A program made the translations under genes and the position numbers. Positions 9,486 to 19,707 of a stretch of 64,000 bases of DNA are shown in pieces (the stretch's first letter is position 1; every line of letters starts with the position of its first letter). The notes under the pieces are model-generated. The model was not told where the DNA came from. It did no database searches and saw only the letters and a program-made list of their open reading frames with translations. Source of the stretch: Bartonella krasnovii (GTDB lineage: Bacteria > Pseudomonadota > Alphaproteobacteria > Rhizobiales > Rhizobiaceae); the NCBI RefSeq assembly GCF_003606345.3, contig NZ_CP031844.2, forward strand, positions 1,905,001-1,969,000, in the 5' to 3' direction.

Positions 9486-11105
9486 ATGGGTGTCGTTGCC
9501 AAAAATTTTTCTATACCTGATCTTCATCAGGTTCGTCGTGTGCTTCTTTCTGTGTCTGATAAAACGGGTGTGGTTGCTTTTGCAAAAGCCCTTCATACAA
9601 CTTACAATATTGAATTGATTTCAACAGGAGGAACAGCCAAAACTCTCATAGCTGCTGGTTTACCTGTAAAAGATGTTGCTGAAGTTACTGGATTTCCTGA
9701 AATAATGGATGGGCGTGTAAAAACACTCCATCCTTTGATTCATGGTGCGTTGTTAGGAGTAAGAGAAGATCCTAGCCATAGGGAAGCTATGGAAAAGAAC
9801 AACATTCATGGAATTGATCTCTTGGTGGTAAATCTTTATCCTTTTGAAGAGACACTCCAATCGGGAGCTGATTCACAAACAATTCTTGAAAATATTGATA
9901 TCGGTGGACCGGCGATGATTCGCGCTGCGGCAAAAAATTATGCTTATACCGGTGTTGTAACAGCGATAAATGATTACGATTCGATTCTAGAAGAATTAAA
10001 ACAGCATAACGGATGTTTAAGCTTATCCATGCGCCATCAATTAGCAATGCGTGCGTATGCGCACACCGCTGCTTATGACACGGCAATAGCCGCATGGTTT
10101 GCACGGGATTTAAAAATTGAAACACCATCATGGCAGAGCTTTTCTGGTCGTCTTGAAAGTATTATGCGCTATGGAGAAAATCCACATCAACAGGCAGCAT
10201 TTTATCGCAATAATGAAAAACGTTTTGGCGTTGCAACAGCAAAACTTTTACAAGGTAAAGCACTCTCTTATAACAATCTGAATGACACAGATGCAGCCTT
10301 TGAGCTTGTGGCAGAATTCGATCCGCAAAAAACCGCTGCTGTTGCTCTTATTAAGCATGCCAATCCTTGTGGTGTTGCAGAAGGAAAAAATTTGAAAGAA
10401 GCTTATTTGAAAGCTCTTATGTGTGATAATGTATCAGCATTTGGTGGAATTGTCGCTTTAAATCAAACCCTTGATGAGGAATGTGCAGAGGAGATTGTTA
10501 AAGTTTTCACGGAAGTGATTATTGCGCCTGATGCAACAATGGCGGCACGTGAAATTATTTCCAAGAAAAAAAATCTTCGTTTGCTTATTACAGGTGGCGT
10601 TCCTAATCCCCGTAGTGGAGGACTGCTTGCAAAAACACTTGCAGGAGGCATTTTAGTGCAATCACGTGATAATGTGGTGGTTGATGATCTTAAATTGCAA
10701 GTGGTGACAAAACGAGCACCAACTCAAGATGAAATGCGTGATCTTCAATTTGCTTTTCGTGTAGCAAAACACGTTAAATCAAATGCTATTGTATATGCAA
10801 AAAATAGTGCAACAGTTGGTATTGGCGCTGGACAAATGAGCCGCATCGATTCAGCAAAAATTGCTGCAAATAAAGCCGCAGAAAGTGCAAGGAGAGCAGG
10901 CTTAACAGAAACTCTCACAAAAGGATCAGTGGTTGCATCCGATGCATTTTTTCCTTTTGCAGATGGTTTATTAGCAGCAGCTGAAGCCGGTGCAACGGCA
11001 GTCATTCAACCAGGAGGTTCCATGCGAGATGAAGAAGTTATCACTGCTGCGGATGCTCAAGGGTTAGCGATGGTTTTTACAGGAATACGACATTTCCGTC
11101 ATTAA
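9486..11105 (+). CDS. purH: bifunctional AICAR formyltransferase / IMP cyclohydrolase
   Basis: 539 residues from ATG 9486 (MGVVAKNF); an upstream in-frame extension lacks family similarity. The N-terminal MGS-like cyclohydrolase domain shows [18 protein letters not shown] and [13 protein letters not shown] sequence ([14 protein letters not shown]). The C-terminal transformylase domain has KHANPCG and [10 protein letters not shown], and ends TGIRHFRH. It catalyses the last two steps of IMP synthesis. It converges with the heparinase-like gene. A decayed copy of its 3' end lies about 100 bases downstream. Confidence 0.97.
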   Translation: MGVVAKNFSIPDLHQVRRVLLSVSDKTGVVAFAKALHTTYNIELISTGGTAKTLIAAGLPVKDVAEVTGFPEIMDGRVKTLHPLIHGALLGVREDPSHREAMEKNNIHGIDLLVVNLYPFEETLQSGADSQTILENIDIGGPAMIRAAAKNYAYTGVVTAINDYDSILEELKQHNGCLSLSMRHQLAMRAYAHTAAYDTAIAAWFARDLKIETPSWQSFSGRLESIMRYGENPHQQAAFYRNNEKRFGVATAKLLQGKALSYNNLNDTDAAFELVAEFDPQKTAAVALIKHANPCGVAEGKNLKEAYLKALMCDNVSAFGGIVALNQTLDEECAEEIVKVFTEVIIAPDATMAAREIISKKKNLRLLITGGVPNPRSGGLLAKTLAGGILVQSRDNVVVDDLKLQVVTKRAPTQDEMRDLQFAFRVAKHVKSNAIVYAKNSATVGIGAGQMSRIDSAKIAANKAAESARRAGLTETLTKGSVVASDAFFPFADGLLAAAEAGATAVIQPGGSMRDEEVITAADAQGLAMVFTGIRHFRH

Positions 11106-11198
11106 TATAATTGGAATGATCTCCTCTTCATATAAGACAAACGTTATATAAGACAAACATTTCAAGAAATTTTTCATAAGTCATATGTCGGCTGATAA

Positions 11199-11317
11199 CT
11201 GTTAAAATAGGAGCAGTTATTCAATCGAGAGGATTTACGCATAATAGAGAAGTTATTACCACAGAAAATGCACATAATTTAGTCATTATTTTAGGAATAA
11301 GATATCATCCTTATTAA
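11199..11317 (+). pseudogene. decayed duplicate of the purH 3' end
   Basis: The plus-strand frame reads GAVIQSRGF, then REVITTENAHNLVIILGIRYHPY and a TAA at 11315-11317. This lines up residue for residue with the purH C-terminus [33 protein letters not shown], stop. The match starts at about codon 500 of purH and includes the stop. The start is approximate. It is too short and diverged to act as an enzyme. Confidence 0.85.
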
Positions 11318-11473
11318 TAGATTTAATACATTTTCCCTTTTACATTAAACCCATATTAAAGAGGTTTTATTTTTGTATGTAGATGCATACCTGTTATGAC
11401 ATTATAGCACGAACTATTTTTAGTAATATGCTCTATCTTAAACTGAAGATGTAACAAAGTTTGAGTAGAGGAT

Positions 11474-11626
11474 ATGAATATTTTACGTTCTTATAGTAAT
11501 TGGCGCCGTTATCGCCGAACCGTTAATGCGTTGAGCCGTCTTTCAACATATGAACTTAATGATCTTGGCATTTGCCGAGGTGATATTGATTCCGTTGCGC
11601 GACGCTATTTGCGTAAATCTTTCTAA
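11474..11626 (+). CDS. DUF1127 small protein
   Basis: 50 residues from ATG 11474, with AGAGG six bases upstream. The sequence has the DUF1127 signature: Trp/Arg-rich N-terminus (NWRRYRR), LSRLSTYELNDLGICRGDI, then VARRY. In rhizobia and Brucella such short Arg-rich proteins bind RNA and influence phosphate and carbon metabolism or sRNA turnover; the specific role here is not known. It stands alone between purH and a convergent gene. Confidence 0.88.
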   Translation: MNILRSYSNWRRYRRTVNALSRLSTYELNDLGICRGDIDSVARRYLRKSF

Positions 11627-11879
11627 GAGTTGTTTGAAAAATATTTGAGAGGATACTTTACTATAAAGAAACGAACACTTTGAGGTTTGCTGTTATGACT
11701 TCGTTTTTAGTGTAATAAGGCTCTAGTGTAATCACACAAAGGTATAATAACATAAAGCAGAAGGGATTTTTCTCTGAGTGTTTTGCTGTAATGCCGTTTC
11801 TTAAATTCTCAATATTTCTATGACAGACGGTTTCCGATTTATCAAAAATGTTCATTATTTTGCGTGTTTGATGAAAGAC

Positions 11880-12130
11880 TCTACTGTAGGAGTATCTTAT
11901 TCCAAATCTATTGATATTGGATCAACTAAAGCCCTGTCTCTTGTACATGACAAGCAAGAAGAGTCTGCGTAGAATGAAATTGTAAAAAAGAAACTAAAAT
12001 ACCTATAATGAACCCTCTCAAGCGCCAAGGAGAGTATCGCAACATTAAAAGCAGACCTAGATGTATTATGATGCCAGCGTATTACGCTATAAGCGGCTAT
12101 AATGTAATCAAAACCAAGAATATTGATCAC
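11880..12130 (+). pseudogene. decayed integrase N-terminal relic, copy 2
   Basis: The stretch with GAGAGTATCGCAACATTAAAAG (about 12022-12043) and the block before it align with the plus-strand copy at 29.2-29.3 kb (GAGCTGTCGCAATATTAAAAG and its upstream block). No continuous frame. The remainder of the 11627-12468 gap shows no gene. Confidence 0.5.
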
Positions 12131-12468
12131 GGTAGTCTCCTCCAGAACTTTTTGAAGATAAGAAACCGTTTTTAATTTTCTCTTAAGACCTTTAAAGAAT
12201 GAAGATTCTTAAAACCAGTACGGATCTGTCAATAACGATCTGTTAACATCCCCATTTCCACTTGAGAATCCCCCTTCTTAGCACAACCACATGAGGACTT
12301 TATAAGCAAATTTTGCTTCAAAATATCTATCCCACACGCTTACAAAAAATACTTCCGTATAAAAATTTACACAGTTCTTAAATAGGATATACCCCCCAAT
12401 AAACGATGATGTTTTAAGACATGAAAATAAAACGTTATAGACGATAAGAACAATGTTTTGATTTTTTA

Positions 12469-14202
12469 TCAAACGGCTTTACGGATAAAACGCCAGCGAA
12501 CCTTTTCCTGAAATGCAGGGCGAAAATATAAAACGATCTGCTGTGTCCGTTGTGGACCTGCTAATTCCGCAAAATCAACCGAATCTTCAAGACAAATATC
12601 CACATCAGGCGAAATAAAATACCATACTTGCTCGCCCCTCACGTGCCCATTCTTTACCGCTAAACACACACGTTCACCATCGTAGTTAACATCAACTTGT
12701 GGATGAAGATGAAACCGAACAGCAACATGATCTTGTTCACTTTGCGCTCTTTTATGTCTCTTTCCCTCTTTATTGGGCATAAAAAAACGATCAAAGCCTT
12801 CGATCATATCTCCATTTGTCGCCAAAATAAGACCACGCTCATGAATAAGATTAAAGGGGCGCACATAACCATTATGGCTCGCAATAAAACCTGTTTTTTC
12901 TGAATCCTCTATACGGTGCACTTTAACTTCCCTGGGACCCTCAAACAAAAGAGAGGCGCCATTTTTCTTTTTTTTGTAAAAAACGCCCACCGAACAATCA
13001 TTAAGCGTCGCTGTTGAATGAGCTGCGGTAACACGCCCTAAATGTCGATAGTCTTCCCGTCCATTAGGGTTAACACCAGTATTGATAATAAAACGGTGTC
13101 CTTGTGAAGACATTTCAAAAGATAAACATCCTGAACAAGCCTGTTGCGCTACAAAGCGTGGTGGAAATTTCCCCGTATCGGCAATAATTGTTGTTTGATT
13201 GGCTTTTAAACGCTGAAACCCTGAATAACGCGCATAACTAAAAGGATGACCTCCTGTTTCATCAAGCTCCAAAAGTGTCGATAACCGTTCCGACACAAGG
13301 GGACCAACCCCATTAAAATGCGCCAATGTTTGATCCTCATGGATAAAGAATCGCAAAGCTGGTAACATACGCTCAACAGAATCAATCAAAATACGGGGTG
13401 CCGTTTCATTGCTTCGCATAAAAAAGTAACGTAAAGATAATAAATCTGATAATAAATTAAGCAAAATGATAGGGCTACGGGAAATATGCCCACCATCAAT
13501 CAAAATCTGAAGCGAAAGTTCTTCTATAAGCGTGTTTTGTACCTTTTTTTTCACGGTTGCAGAAATAGGTAAAGCAAGAGATGCGAATGTCAAAGCTATT
13601 GCTGCTTGTAACCGTTGATCATTGTGCTCCATACTGCAAATTATTACGCGCAAATAACGAAACTGCAAACCAAGCGCACGTAAAAAGTGTTTTTCAAACC
13701 GCTCGCTTGCCCCTTCTAACAACATTTTTGAGTGACAAATCCACGAGATCAAACGCCGCGCTACAACAGGACCACTCCAAGCAAGCCCTTTTACCTTTTT
13801 GCCAGCGTGGTTTAGCCAATCTTCTAAAAGAGAACGTGCATGCGCTGTAGCTAAATCACTTTCTGCTGCTTCCATATGGCGCAACCAATGAAAATCGTGC
13901 AGAGCCGCCTCCCATTCCAACGTTGGCGAAACCAATGAAAAGGGTGAAACAGCACCAGAATGAACAGTATGACCCGCAAAAGCAAAACGACCGTGATAAA
14001 ATTCATGCGCCATCACCGGATCAGCCACATGCAAATCAATGGGGTGGGCTAAAATTTTATGAGGACGAAACCCCGAAAACCGCCAACGAAACAATGGCCC
14101 AACCCATAAACGCCGCACAACATGCTGTAGCGTATCGATACAGGCCGCTATTTTTACCTGAGGAGCTTTTACCGCAACCGCCAAAATTCTATCTCCATCC
14201 AT
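12469..14202 (-). CDS. heparinase II/III family protein
   Basis: 577 residues. The N-terminal half is an all-helical toroid (DFHWLRHME, WLNHAGKKVKGLAW, ISWICHSKMLLEGAS) and the C-terminal half a beta-sandwich with VNPNGREDYRHLGRVTAAHSTATLNDCSVG, the conserved core around His/Tyr of the PF07940 family. In rhizobia this gene follows rsmB and precedes purH; here rsmB is directly upstream (46 bases) but purH faces it. The substrate in alphaproteobacteria is unproven; a polysaccharide lyase role at the envelope is the family guess. No signal peptide is obvious. Confidence 0.85.
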   Translation of the reverse strand: MDGDRILAVAVKAPQVKIAACIDTLQHVVRRLWVGPLFRWRFSGFRPHKILAHPIDLHVADPVMAHEFYHGRFAFAGHTVHSGAVSPFSLVSPTLEWEAALHDFHWLRHMEAAESDLATAHARSLLEDWLNHAGKKVKGLAWSGPVVARRLISWICHSKMLLEGASERFEKHFLRALGLQFRYLRVIICSMEHNDQRLQAAIALTFASLALPISATVKKKVQNTLIEELSLQILIDGGHISRSPIILLNLLSDLLSLRYFFMRSNETAPRILIDSVERMLPALRFFIHEDQTLAHFNGVGPLVSERLSTLLELDETGGHPFSYARYSGFQRLKANQTTIIADTGKFPPRFVAQQACSGCLSFEMSSQGHRFIINTGVNPNGREDYRHLGRVTAAHSTATLNDCSVGVFYKKKKNGASLLFEGPREVKVHRIEDSEKTGFIASHNGYVRPFNLIHERGLILATNGDMIEGFDRFFMPNKEGKRHKRAQSEQDHVAVRFHLHPQVDVNYDGERVCLAVKNGHVRGEQVWYFISPDVDICLEDSVDFAELAGPQRTQQIVLYFRPAFQEKVRWRFIRKAV

Positions 14203-14248
14203 GCTGAATCAAATACAATTTCGACCATTTTTGTAAATGAAGCGTTAA

Positions 14249-15616
14249 TTAAGCAATTTTTCGTAAGCGCGCAGCAAAAAAACCATCCATTCCTAAAAAT
14301 GCAGTTTTCTCAGCATCAAAATTTTTATAACAAAAATCCGCCGGCGTCGTGCGCAACATCCCCTCACTAAGCAAATGCGTGAGCTCTCCCATTTCTTCTG
14401 GATCAATAGGGTCTAAAACAATATCATTGCGTGTTGATAAAATTTTCTCAATAAGATCTTCACCTTCTTCTCGAGCCAATGAACAATTGGAAAAAACAAT
14501 CCGTCCCCCCTCCTTTACCAAGGCAATAGCGGCGATAAGCAAATCATATTGCAACGCCGCTAACTTGACCACATCATCCATCGATTTGGTCCATAAAATA
14601 TCTGGATGACGACGGATTGTTCCTGTAGAAGAACAAGGAGCATCAAGAAGAACCGAATCAAAAAGCTGTGTGGGATGAAAATTTCTCACATCCCCCTGCC
14701 AAATATGAACGGAAAAATTGAGCCGTTCCATATTTTCTTTTAAACGCTTGACGCGGTTAGCAGAAAGCTCAATGGCGGTCACCTCTGCCCCCTGCAAAGC
14801 CAATTGTGCTGTTTTCCCCCCAGGGCTCGCACAAAGGTCAGCAACATTTTTACCCCGAATCTCTCCGAGTAAACAAGCAGGCAACGCTGAGGCAAAGTCT
14901 TGAACCCACCACGCCCCCTCACGATAACCTGGTAAATCAGAAACAGAACACGCCAAACGATTCAATCGAACAGAACCATTGGGCAACACCACACCGCCAA
15001 GCTTCTCAGCCCATCCAACACAATCAGATTTTACTGTCAAATCAAGCGGAGGTTCCACACTTTGAATTTCTATAATTTGACGCGCCTTTTCTATTCCATA
15101 AGTTGATACTAAAAGCTCTCCAAACCACGCTGGAACACCTTCAACGGTAGGAGTTTGTGGGCGTAAAAGTACCGCCTCACGCGCAACATTGCGCAAAAGA
15201 GCATTTACCACCCCTGAAAAACGGCGCATACGAGGATCAAATTTTGCCACACGCACAGCTAAATCAATAGCCGCATGATCAGGAATATCAAGATAAAGAA
15301 TTTGCGCCACACTAATATGCAAAAGATGCTGAAGTGAAAGTGCTTGTGAGGGTAAAGAGCGCGCTAAAAAGCGTGAGAGAGCCGCCGCAATCGACCCTCG
15401 ATGACGCAATGACGTTGTCAAAATAGCCCGACACAATAAACGATCTCGTTGTGAAAGTTTTAAATATTGTGGGTGTCCGTGTTCATTATCCGTCAAACCA
15501 GAAAGAGGCGTATTCTTATCAACGACCGCCCCTAAAAGACGTACACACACCTGTCGAACAGCCAATCCTGGAACATCTTTTTCAGACACATGCCCCACCT
15601 TTTTGTGTTTCAACAT
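14249..15616 (-). CDS. rsmB: 16S rRNA m5C967 methyltransferase RsmB
   Basis: 455 residues. The N-terminal NusB-like RNA-binding domain (about 20-150) is followed by a SAM-dependent RNA m5C methyltransferase: WWVQDFASALPA, DLCASPGGKTAQLA (motif I), LLDAPCSSTGTIRRHPD (motif IV with the release Cys in PCSSTG) and VFSNCSLAREEGE (motif VI, where the usual catalytic TCS is NCS). The Cys is kept in both motifs. Same strand as the heparinase-like gene downstream. Confidence 0.94.
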   Translation of the reverse strand: MLKHKKVGHVSEKDVPGLAVRQVCVRLLGAVVDKNTPLSGLTDNEHGHPQYLKLSQRDRLLCRAILTTSLRHRGSIAAALSRFLARSLPSQALSLQHLLHISVAQILYLDIPDHAAIDLAVRVAKFDPRMRRFSGVVNALLRNVAREAVLLRPQTPTVEGVPAWFGELLVSTYGIEKARQIIEIQSVEPPLDLTVKSDCVGWAEKLGGVVLPNGSVRLNRLACSVSDLPGYREGAWWVQDFASALPACLLGEIRGKNVADLCASPGGKTAQLALQGAEVTAIELSANRVKRLKENMERLNFSVHIWQGDVRNFHPTQLFDSVLLDAPCSSTGTIRRHPDILWTKSMDDVVKLAALQYDLLIAAIALVKEGGRIVFSNCSLAREEGEDLIEKILSTRNDIVLDPIDPEEMGELTHLLSEGMLRTTPADFCYKNFDAEKTAFLGMDGFFAARLRKIA

Positions 15617-15673
15617 AACACCTTTATATCACTGCTTCCTCAAAAGATCCGTCTAAAAATCTCCTCAAAAACT

Positions 15674-16720
15674 CTATGAACGAGAACTTTTTGAATTTTC
15701 ATAACGAAGCCAAGAAGGACGTTTTGTAACCCGCTGAAAAGTGCTATCTTCTTTCTTACCTGATGCATGAGCCTGACCACTGCGAAAATCTTCATAATTC
15801 ATCCGGTTGCTTTTTTCACTTATAGCATCTTCTTTATTCCATACGCCACTTTCAGCAAGAGCCCCTTTCATCTCTTCTGCTTGCCTATAAAGAGCAGCAA
15901 TACGATTTGCCGTTGCAGGATGTGTTGAAAAAAGACTATCCGCTCCCTTACCGCTCAAAGGATTGATAATAAATAGATGCGCGGTTGCTGGATTATGCTC
16001 TGCTTCTTCATTGTAAACCCCATGCCCCCCATCAGCAATTTTACGCAATGCCGAAGCCAACCATAAAGGATTACCACATATTTCAGCTCCCCTACGATCC
16101 GCAGCATATTCACGCGTACGGCTAATAGCCATTTGTACGAGCATTGCAGCAAAAGGTGCTATGATGAGTGCAATCAATCCTCCAATTGCCCCAACACCAT
16201 GAGAATCTTCCGAAGAGCTACGCTGTCCTCCCATAAAGAAAGCAAAATTACCAAGCATTGAAATTGCCCCAGCAATCGTTGCTGTTAGAGTCATGGTTAA
16301 GGTATCACGATGCTCAATATGTGCAAGCTCATGCGCCATAACGCCAGCAACTTCTTCTGCACTTAACCGCTCTAACAAACCGCGGCTCGCAGCCACAGCG
16401 GCATTTTGAGGATTACGTCCTGTTGCAAAAGCATTCGGCTGCGCGCTATCTAGCACATACACCTTTGGTTGAGGAAGAGAAGCCTTTTTAGCTAAATCGC
16501 TTACGATTTTATAATAAACGGGTGCAGAATGCTGATCAACCTCACGCGCCCCGTACATACGCAAAACGATTTTATCTGAATTCCAATAAGAAAAAAAGTT
16601 TAAACCACTCGCCATTAAAAGAGCAATGATCATGCCACTGCCCCCTCCAACAAGATAACCAACCCCCATAAAGAGAGCTGTTAAAAAAGCCAAAAGCATG
16701 GCTGTACGCATTATGTTCAT
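15674..16720 (-). CDS. htpX: M48 zinc protease HtpX
   Basis: 348 residues. Two N-terminal membrane segments are followed by the M48 core: [11 protein letters not shown], the zinc motif HELAH (in [13 protein letters not shown]) and the downstream Glu ligand in [14 protein letters not shown], with two further membrane segments between. HtpX removes misfolded membrane proteins under stress. The C-terminal 40 residues are polar and extended as in rhizobial homologues. A second ATG three codons in is an alternative start. Divergent from the SDH assembly factor gene. Confidence 0.96.
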   Translation of the reverse strand: MNIMRTAMLLAFLTALFMGVGYLVGGGSGMIIALLMASGLNFFSYWNSDKIVLRMYGAREVDQHSAPVYYKIVSDLAKKASLPQPKVYVLDSAQPNAFATGRNPQNAAVAASRGLLERLSAEEVAGVMAHELAHIEHRDTLTMTLTATIAGAISMLGNFAFFMGGQRSSSEDSHGVGAIGGLIALIIAPFAAMLVQMAISRTREYAADRRGAEICGNPLWLASALRKIADGGHGVYNEEAEHNPATAHLFIINPLSGKGADSLFSTHPATANRIAALYRQAEEMKGALAESGVWNKEDAISEKSNRMNYEDFRSGQAHASGKKEDSTFQRVTKRPSWLRYENSKSSRS

Positions 16721-16803
16721 TACTCAAAAAACTCCATGATAAAAGTCTACCAATACTATATGATGGTGTTTTCTTTCTGCTTCTTCAATGGAATAGGTGT
16801 AAA

Positions 16804-17019
16804 ATGAATAAAAAAGATGAAAAAACAAGCCCAAAAAATTCAACTGCCGTTCAACAGCAATCTCTTCCTTCCGCAGCGCAACGCGCCCTTAAAGAAGCTG
16901 AAGAAAGACGAAAAGACGAAGCAAAAAAAGAACAACCGTTGGAAAACGGTGGACGCGGCGGCAAAGATCCTTCACGCTATGGAGACTGGGAAATTAAAGG
17001 CCGCGCCATCGACTTTTAA
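16804..17019 (+). CDS. DUF1674 / succinate dehydrogenase assembly factor 4-like
   Basis: 71 residues, charged and Lys/Glu-rich, ending GRGGKDPSRYGDWEIKGRAIDF, the invariant C-terminus of the DUF1674/SDHAF4 family. The eukaryotic member binds flavinylated SDHA and shields it during complex II assembly; the bacterial role is inferred from this. An overlapping frame of the same length 13 bases later is a shadow. It converges with rpsP across a hairpin terminator. Confidence 0.9.
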   Translation: MNKKDEKTSPKNSTAVQQQSLPSAAQRALKEAEERRKDEAKKEQPLENGGRGGKDPSRYGDWEIKGRAIDF

Positions 17020-17072
17020 AATTGAACTTTAAAAAACCAACACCGTTTTAAATAAACACCTTTTTAAAGAAG

Positions 17073-17099
17073 ATCCGTTTTTGCTAATCAAAAACGGAT
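17073..17099. terminator. bidirectional hairpin terminator
   Basis: Perfect 11-bp inverted repeat ATCCGTTTTTG / CAAAAACGGAT with a 5-base loop, between the convergent DUF1674 and rpsP genes. Each side is followed by an A/T-rich stretch, so it can serve both directions. Confidence 0.75.
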
Positions 17100-17154
17100 A
17101 ATATTTATTCTTTTAGAAGTTTTTTAAAAGGCATTGATTAAGCAATCATGCTTC

Positions 17155-17532
17155 TTATTCTGAAGCAGTTTCTGCCTCAGCAGCAGCTGCTGCTGCTTCT
17201 TCTGCTGCTTGCTTTGCTGCTGCTATACGTTCTTGTGCTTTTTTGCCTGGTTCACCTTTATGTGGATTATTGCGGGTTGGACGCTTTTTTAAGCCAGCCG
17301 CATCTAAGAACCGTAAAACGCGATCTGTTGGTTGAGCCCCTTGCCCAAGCCAATATTGGATACGTTCTTCATTAAGTTTCACCCTCGGTTTATCTTTAGG
17401 CAACATTGGATCCCATGCACCAACACGTTCAAGAAATCGCCCATCACGCGGACTACGCACATCCGCAACAACGATATGATAATAAGGACGTTTCTTTGAA
17501 CCTCCACGGGACAAACGAATTTTCAATGCCAT
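17155..17532 (-). CDS. rpsP: 30S ribosomal protein S16
   Basis: 125 residues starting [24 protein letters not shown], the S16 N-terminus, followed by an Ala/Glu tail (poly-Ala run near the end) typical of alphaproteobacterial S16. It follows chorismate mutase and ffh as in rhizobia, but the usual rimM-trmD-rplS genes are not downstream: the unit ends at a terminator. Confidence 0.97.
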   Translation of the reverse strand: MALKIRLSRGGSKKRPYYHIVVADVRSPRDGRFLERVGAWDPMLPKDKPRVKLNEERIQYWLGQGAQPTDRVLRFLDAAGLKKRPTRNNPHKGEPGKKAQERIAAAKQAAEEAAAAAAEAETASE

Positions 17533-17547
17533 ATTTTTCTCCTATTG

Positions 17548-17877
17548 TCAGCTCTGGCTTTCGTTTAAATTAACTTTTTTTGTTTTTTGCTCTTCAGCAA
17601 TAACTTCATGATGACGCACAACTTCTTTAATAATAAACTTTAAAAATCTTTCAGCAAAATCAGGATCAAGATGACTTTCCATAGCCAATTGCCGCAAACG
17701 CGCGATCTGATGCTGCTCACGCAGAGGATCTACTTTAGGCAAATCATAACGGGCTTTTAAGTGCCCAACAGCTTTGGTACAACGAAAACGCTCTGCTAAA
17801 ATATGAATCAAAGTTGCATCAAAATTATCAATAGATGCTCGTAAATGTGCCAATTCGTTTAATATTGTTTCCTGCAT
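17548..17877 (-). CDS. chorismate mutase (AroQ type)
   Basis: 109 residues, all-helical AroQ fold: LRASIDNFDATLIHILAERFRCTKAVGHLKA with the catalytic Arg/Lys pattern, then PLREQHQIARLRQLA. It makes prephenate for Tyr/Phe; the matching prephenate dehydrogenase gene is at 47745. ATG 17877 has GGAAAGGA upstream; a GTG directly before it is less likely. It sits between ffh and rpsP, an arrangement shared with rhizobia. Confidence 0.93.
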   Translation of the reverse strand: MQETILNELAHLRASIDNFDATLIHILAERFRCTKAVGHLKARYDLPKVDPLREQHQIARLRQLAMESHLDPDFAERFLKFIIKEVVRHHEVIAEEQKTKKVNLNESQS

Positions 17878-17901
17878 CACATTCCTTTCCCTCTTTGCAT
17901 C

Positions 17902-19464
17902 TTATTTTTTCTTAAAATGCTGAGGAAGTTTTCCCCTATCGGCAATGCCATTGGAAAGACCAGGAAATGTAGGATCACGTCCGGGAAGTCCGGGCAAGAT
18001 CTTCCCTCCATGCCCATTTTCAATCTGTTTTTGAAGCGTTGAAAGTTGCTTCAGATCCAATCCCGATAAATCAGGCACAGCGGAAGAATCTGCACCTCCC
18101 ATCCCTCCAAAACCCATTTTGGACCCAAGTCCTCCTAACATTTTTCCCATCAAACCACTTTTTCCTTTACCACCCATAGCTTTCATCATATCAGCCATTT
18201 GGCGATACATCTTCAAAAGTTTATTAATATCAGCCGCCGTTGTCCCAGACCCCTTAGCAATTCGTTGTTTTCGGCTATGTTTTAAAAGCTCTGGATTCGC
18301 ACGCTCTTGCGGTGTCATGGATGAAATAATAGCCAATTGACGATTAAATAAACGATCATCAAGACCCGCCGCCGCAATCTGCTCTTTGACCTTTCCCAAT
18401 CCTGGCAACATGCCCATAATACCGCCCATTCCACCGAGTTTTTTCATTTTCTGCAACTGTTCTGCAAGATCATTCAAATCAAATTTTCCGGCCTGCATTT
18501 TTTTCGCAAAAGCAGCAGCTTTCTCATGATCCATTGTTTCAGCAGCTTTTTCAACCAAAGAAACAATATCCCCCATTCCGAGAATACGATCAGCAATACG
18601 ACTGGGATGAAACTCTTCCAAAGCCTCTATTTTTTCACCAGTTCCAATTGCTTTAATTGGTTTGCCTGTCACAGCCCGCATAGAAAGAGCCGCACCCCCA
18701 CGCCCATCACTATCCATCCGTGTTAAAACAATCCCTGTAATCCCTACACGCTCATCAAAAGAACGCGCAAGATGAACAGCATCTTGCCCCGTCAAACTAT
18801 CAGCCACCAACATAATCTCGTGCGGAAGAGAACATGCTTTAATTTCAGCTAATTCAAGCATCAGAGCTTCATCGATATGATTACGTCCTGCAGTATCAAG
18901 AAGAAGCACATCATAACCACCCAATTTAGCAGCTTGCACAGCACGTGATGCAATATCAACGGGCAATTGTCCCGCAATAATAGGTAAAGTTGCAAGTTTT
19001 GCTTGTTCTCCCAATTGGCGCAATTGCTCCTGCGCAGCGGGACGACGTGTATCTAATGACGCCATGAGAACTTTTTTATTGTGCTTATCAGTGAAACGTT
19101 TTGCAAGCTTTGCTGTTGTGGTTGTTTTTCCGGAACCTTGTAAACCAATCATCATAATAACAACGGGCGCTGGTGCATTCAAATCACTCAGAACACTTTC
19201 ACTTCCAAGAATACGAACCAATTCATCATGAACAATTTTAACTACCATTTGGCCTGGTTTGATTGATTTAACAATCTCAGCCCCAACAGCTTTTTCCCGC
19301 ACCCTATCGGTAAAAGAACGAACAACATCAAGAGCAACATCAGCTTCCAATAAAGCGCGCCGAATTTCACGCAGCGCCTCTGCAACATCCTGCTCCGACA
19401 AAGCGCCACGCCCCGTCAAATGAGATAGGATAGAACCAAGTCGTTCTTGCAAGGATTCAAACAT
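17902..19464 (-). CDS. ffh: signal recognition particle protein Ffh
   Basis: 520 residues. N domain, then G domain with GLQGSGKTTTTAKLA (P-loop), DTAGR and TRMDSDGRGGAAL, then a Met/Gly-rich M domain (KKLGGMGGIMGMLPGLGK, SMTPQERANPELL) that binds SRP RNA and signal sequences. The C-terminal Gly/Met-rich extension is long, as in rhizobia. First gene of an ffh / chorismate mutase / rpsP unit. A structured leader lies upstream. Confidence 0.97.
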   Translation of the reverse strand: MFESLQERLGSILSHLTGRGALSEQDVAEALREIRRALLEADVALDVVRSFTDRVREKAVGAEIVKSIKPGQMVVKIVHDELVRILGSESVLSDLNAPAPVVIMMIGLQGSGKTTTTAKLAKRFTDKHNKKVLMASLDTRRPAAQEQLRQLGEQAKLATLPIIAGQLPVDIASRAVQAAKLGGYDVLLLDTAGRNHIDEALMLELAEIKACSLPHEIMLVADSLTGQDAVHLARSFDERVGITGIVLTRMDSDGRGGAALSMRAVTGKPIKAIGTGEKIEALEEFHPSRIADRILGMGDIVSLVEKAAETMDHEKAAAFAKKMQAGKFDLNDLAEQLQKMKKLGGMGGIMGMLPGLGKVKEQIAAAGLDDRLFNRQLAIISSMTPQERANPELLKHSRKQRIAKGSGTTAADINKLLKMYRQMADMMKAMGGKGKSGLMGKMLGGLGSKMGFGGMGGADSSAVPDLSGLDLKQLSTLQKQIENGHGGKILPGLPGRDPTFPGLSNGIADRGKLPQHFKKK

Positions 19465-19509
19465 TATTTACCTCATCGTTGCCTAACAAAGTTGCCTAAC
19501 AAACAAACC

Positions 19510-19655
19510 AAAAGAGCATCCGAGAACGCATCGCGCCGTCGAATGCTGACCTCTGAGATCTATTCATACCCTTAAACTGGGGTCTCAGTCGGTGGCTCCA
19601 AGTTAATTTTGTCACTGAAAGCTTGCTCCTTCAAACAATAAAACCCCAGCTTTGT
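19510..19655 (-). ncRNA. candidate structured leader or small RNA upstream of ffh
   Basis: On the minus strand, CTGGGGT (19643-19649 region) pairs with ACCCCAG (19576-19582 region). Between them lie further pairable blocks (TTCAGTG / CACCGACTGAG). Downstream GCATTCGA pairs with TCGGATGC in an 8-bp stem followed by a T-rich run. The segment CTGAGA can also pair with TCTCAG nearer ffh, giving two alternative folds. A TTGACA lies at 19653-19658, just upstream. I cannot assign a family; 4.5S RNA was considered and its tetraloop region is not present. Confidence 0.35.
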
Positions 19656-19707
19656 CAAGTTTTATCATAAAATGTCTTTTTATACGAAGAAATAAAAACA
19701 GCAAATA

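Noticed and set aside
19510..19655. 4.5S SRP RNA gene next to ffh
   Set aside because: The conserved GGAAGGAAGCAGCC-type apical region is absent.
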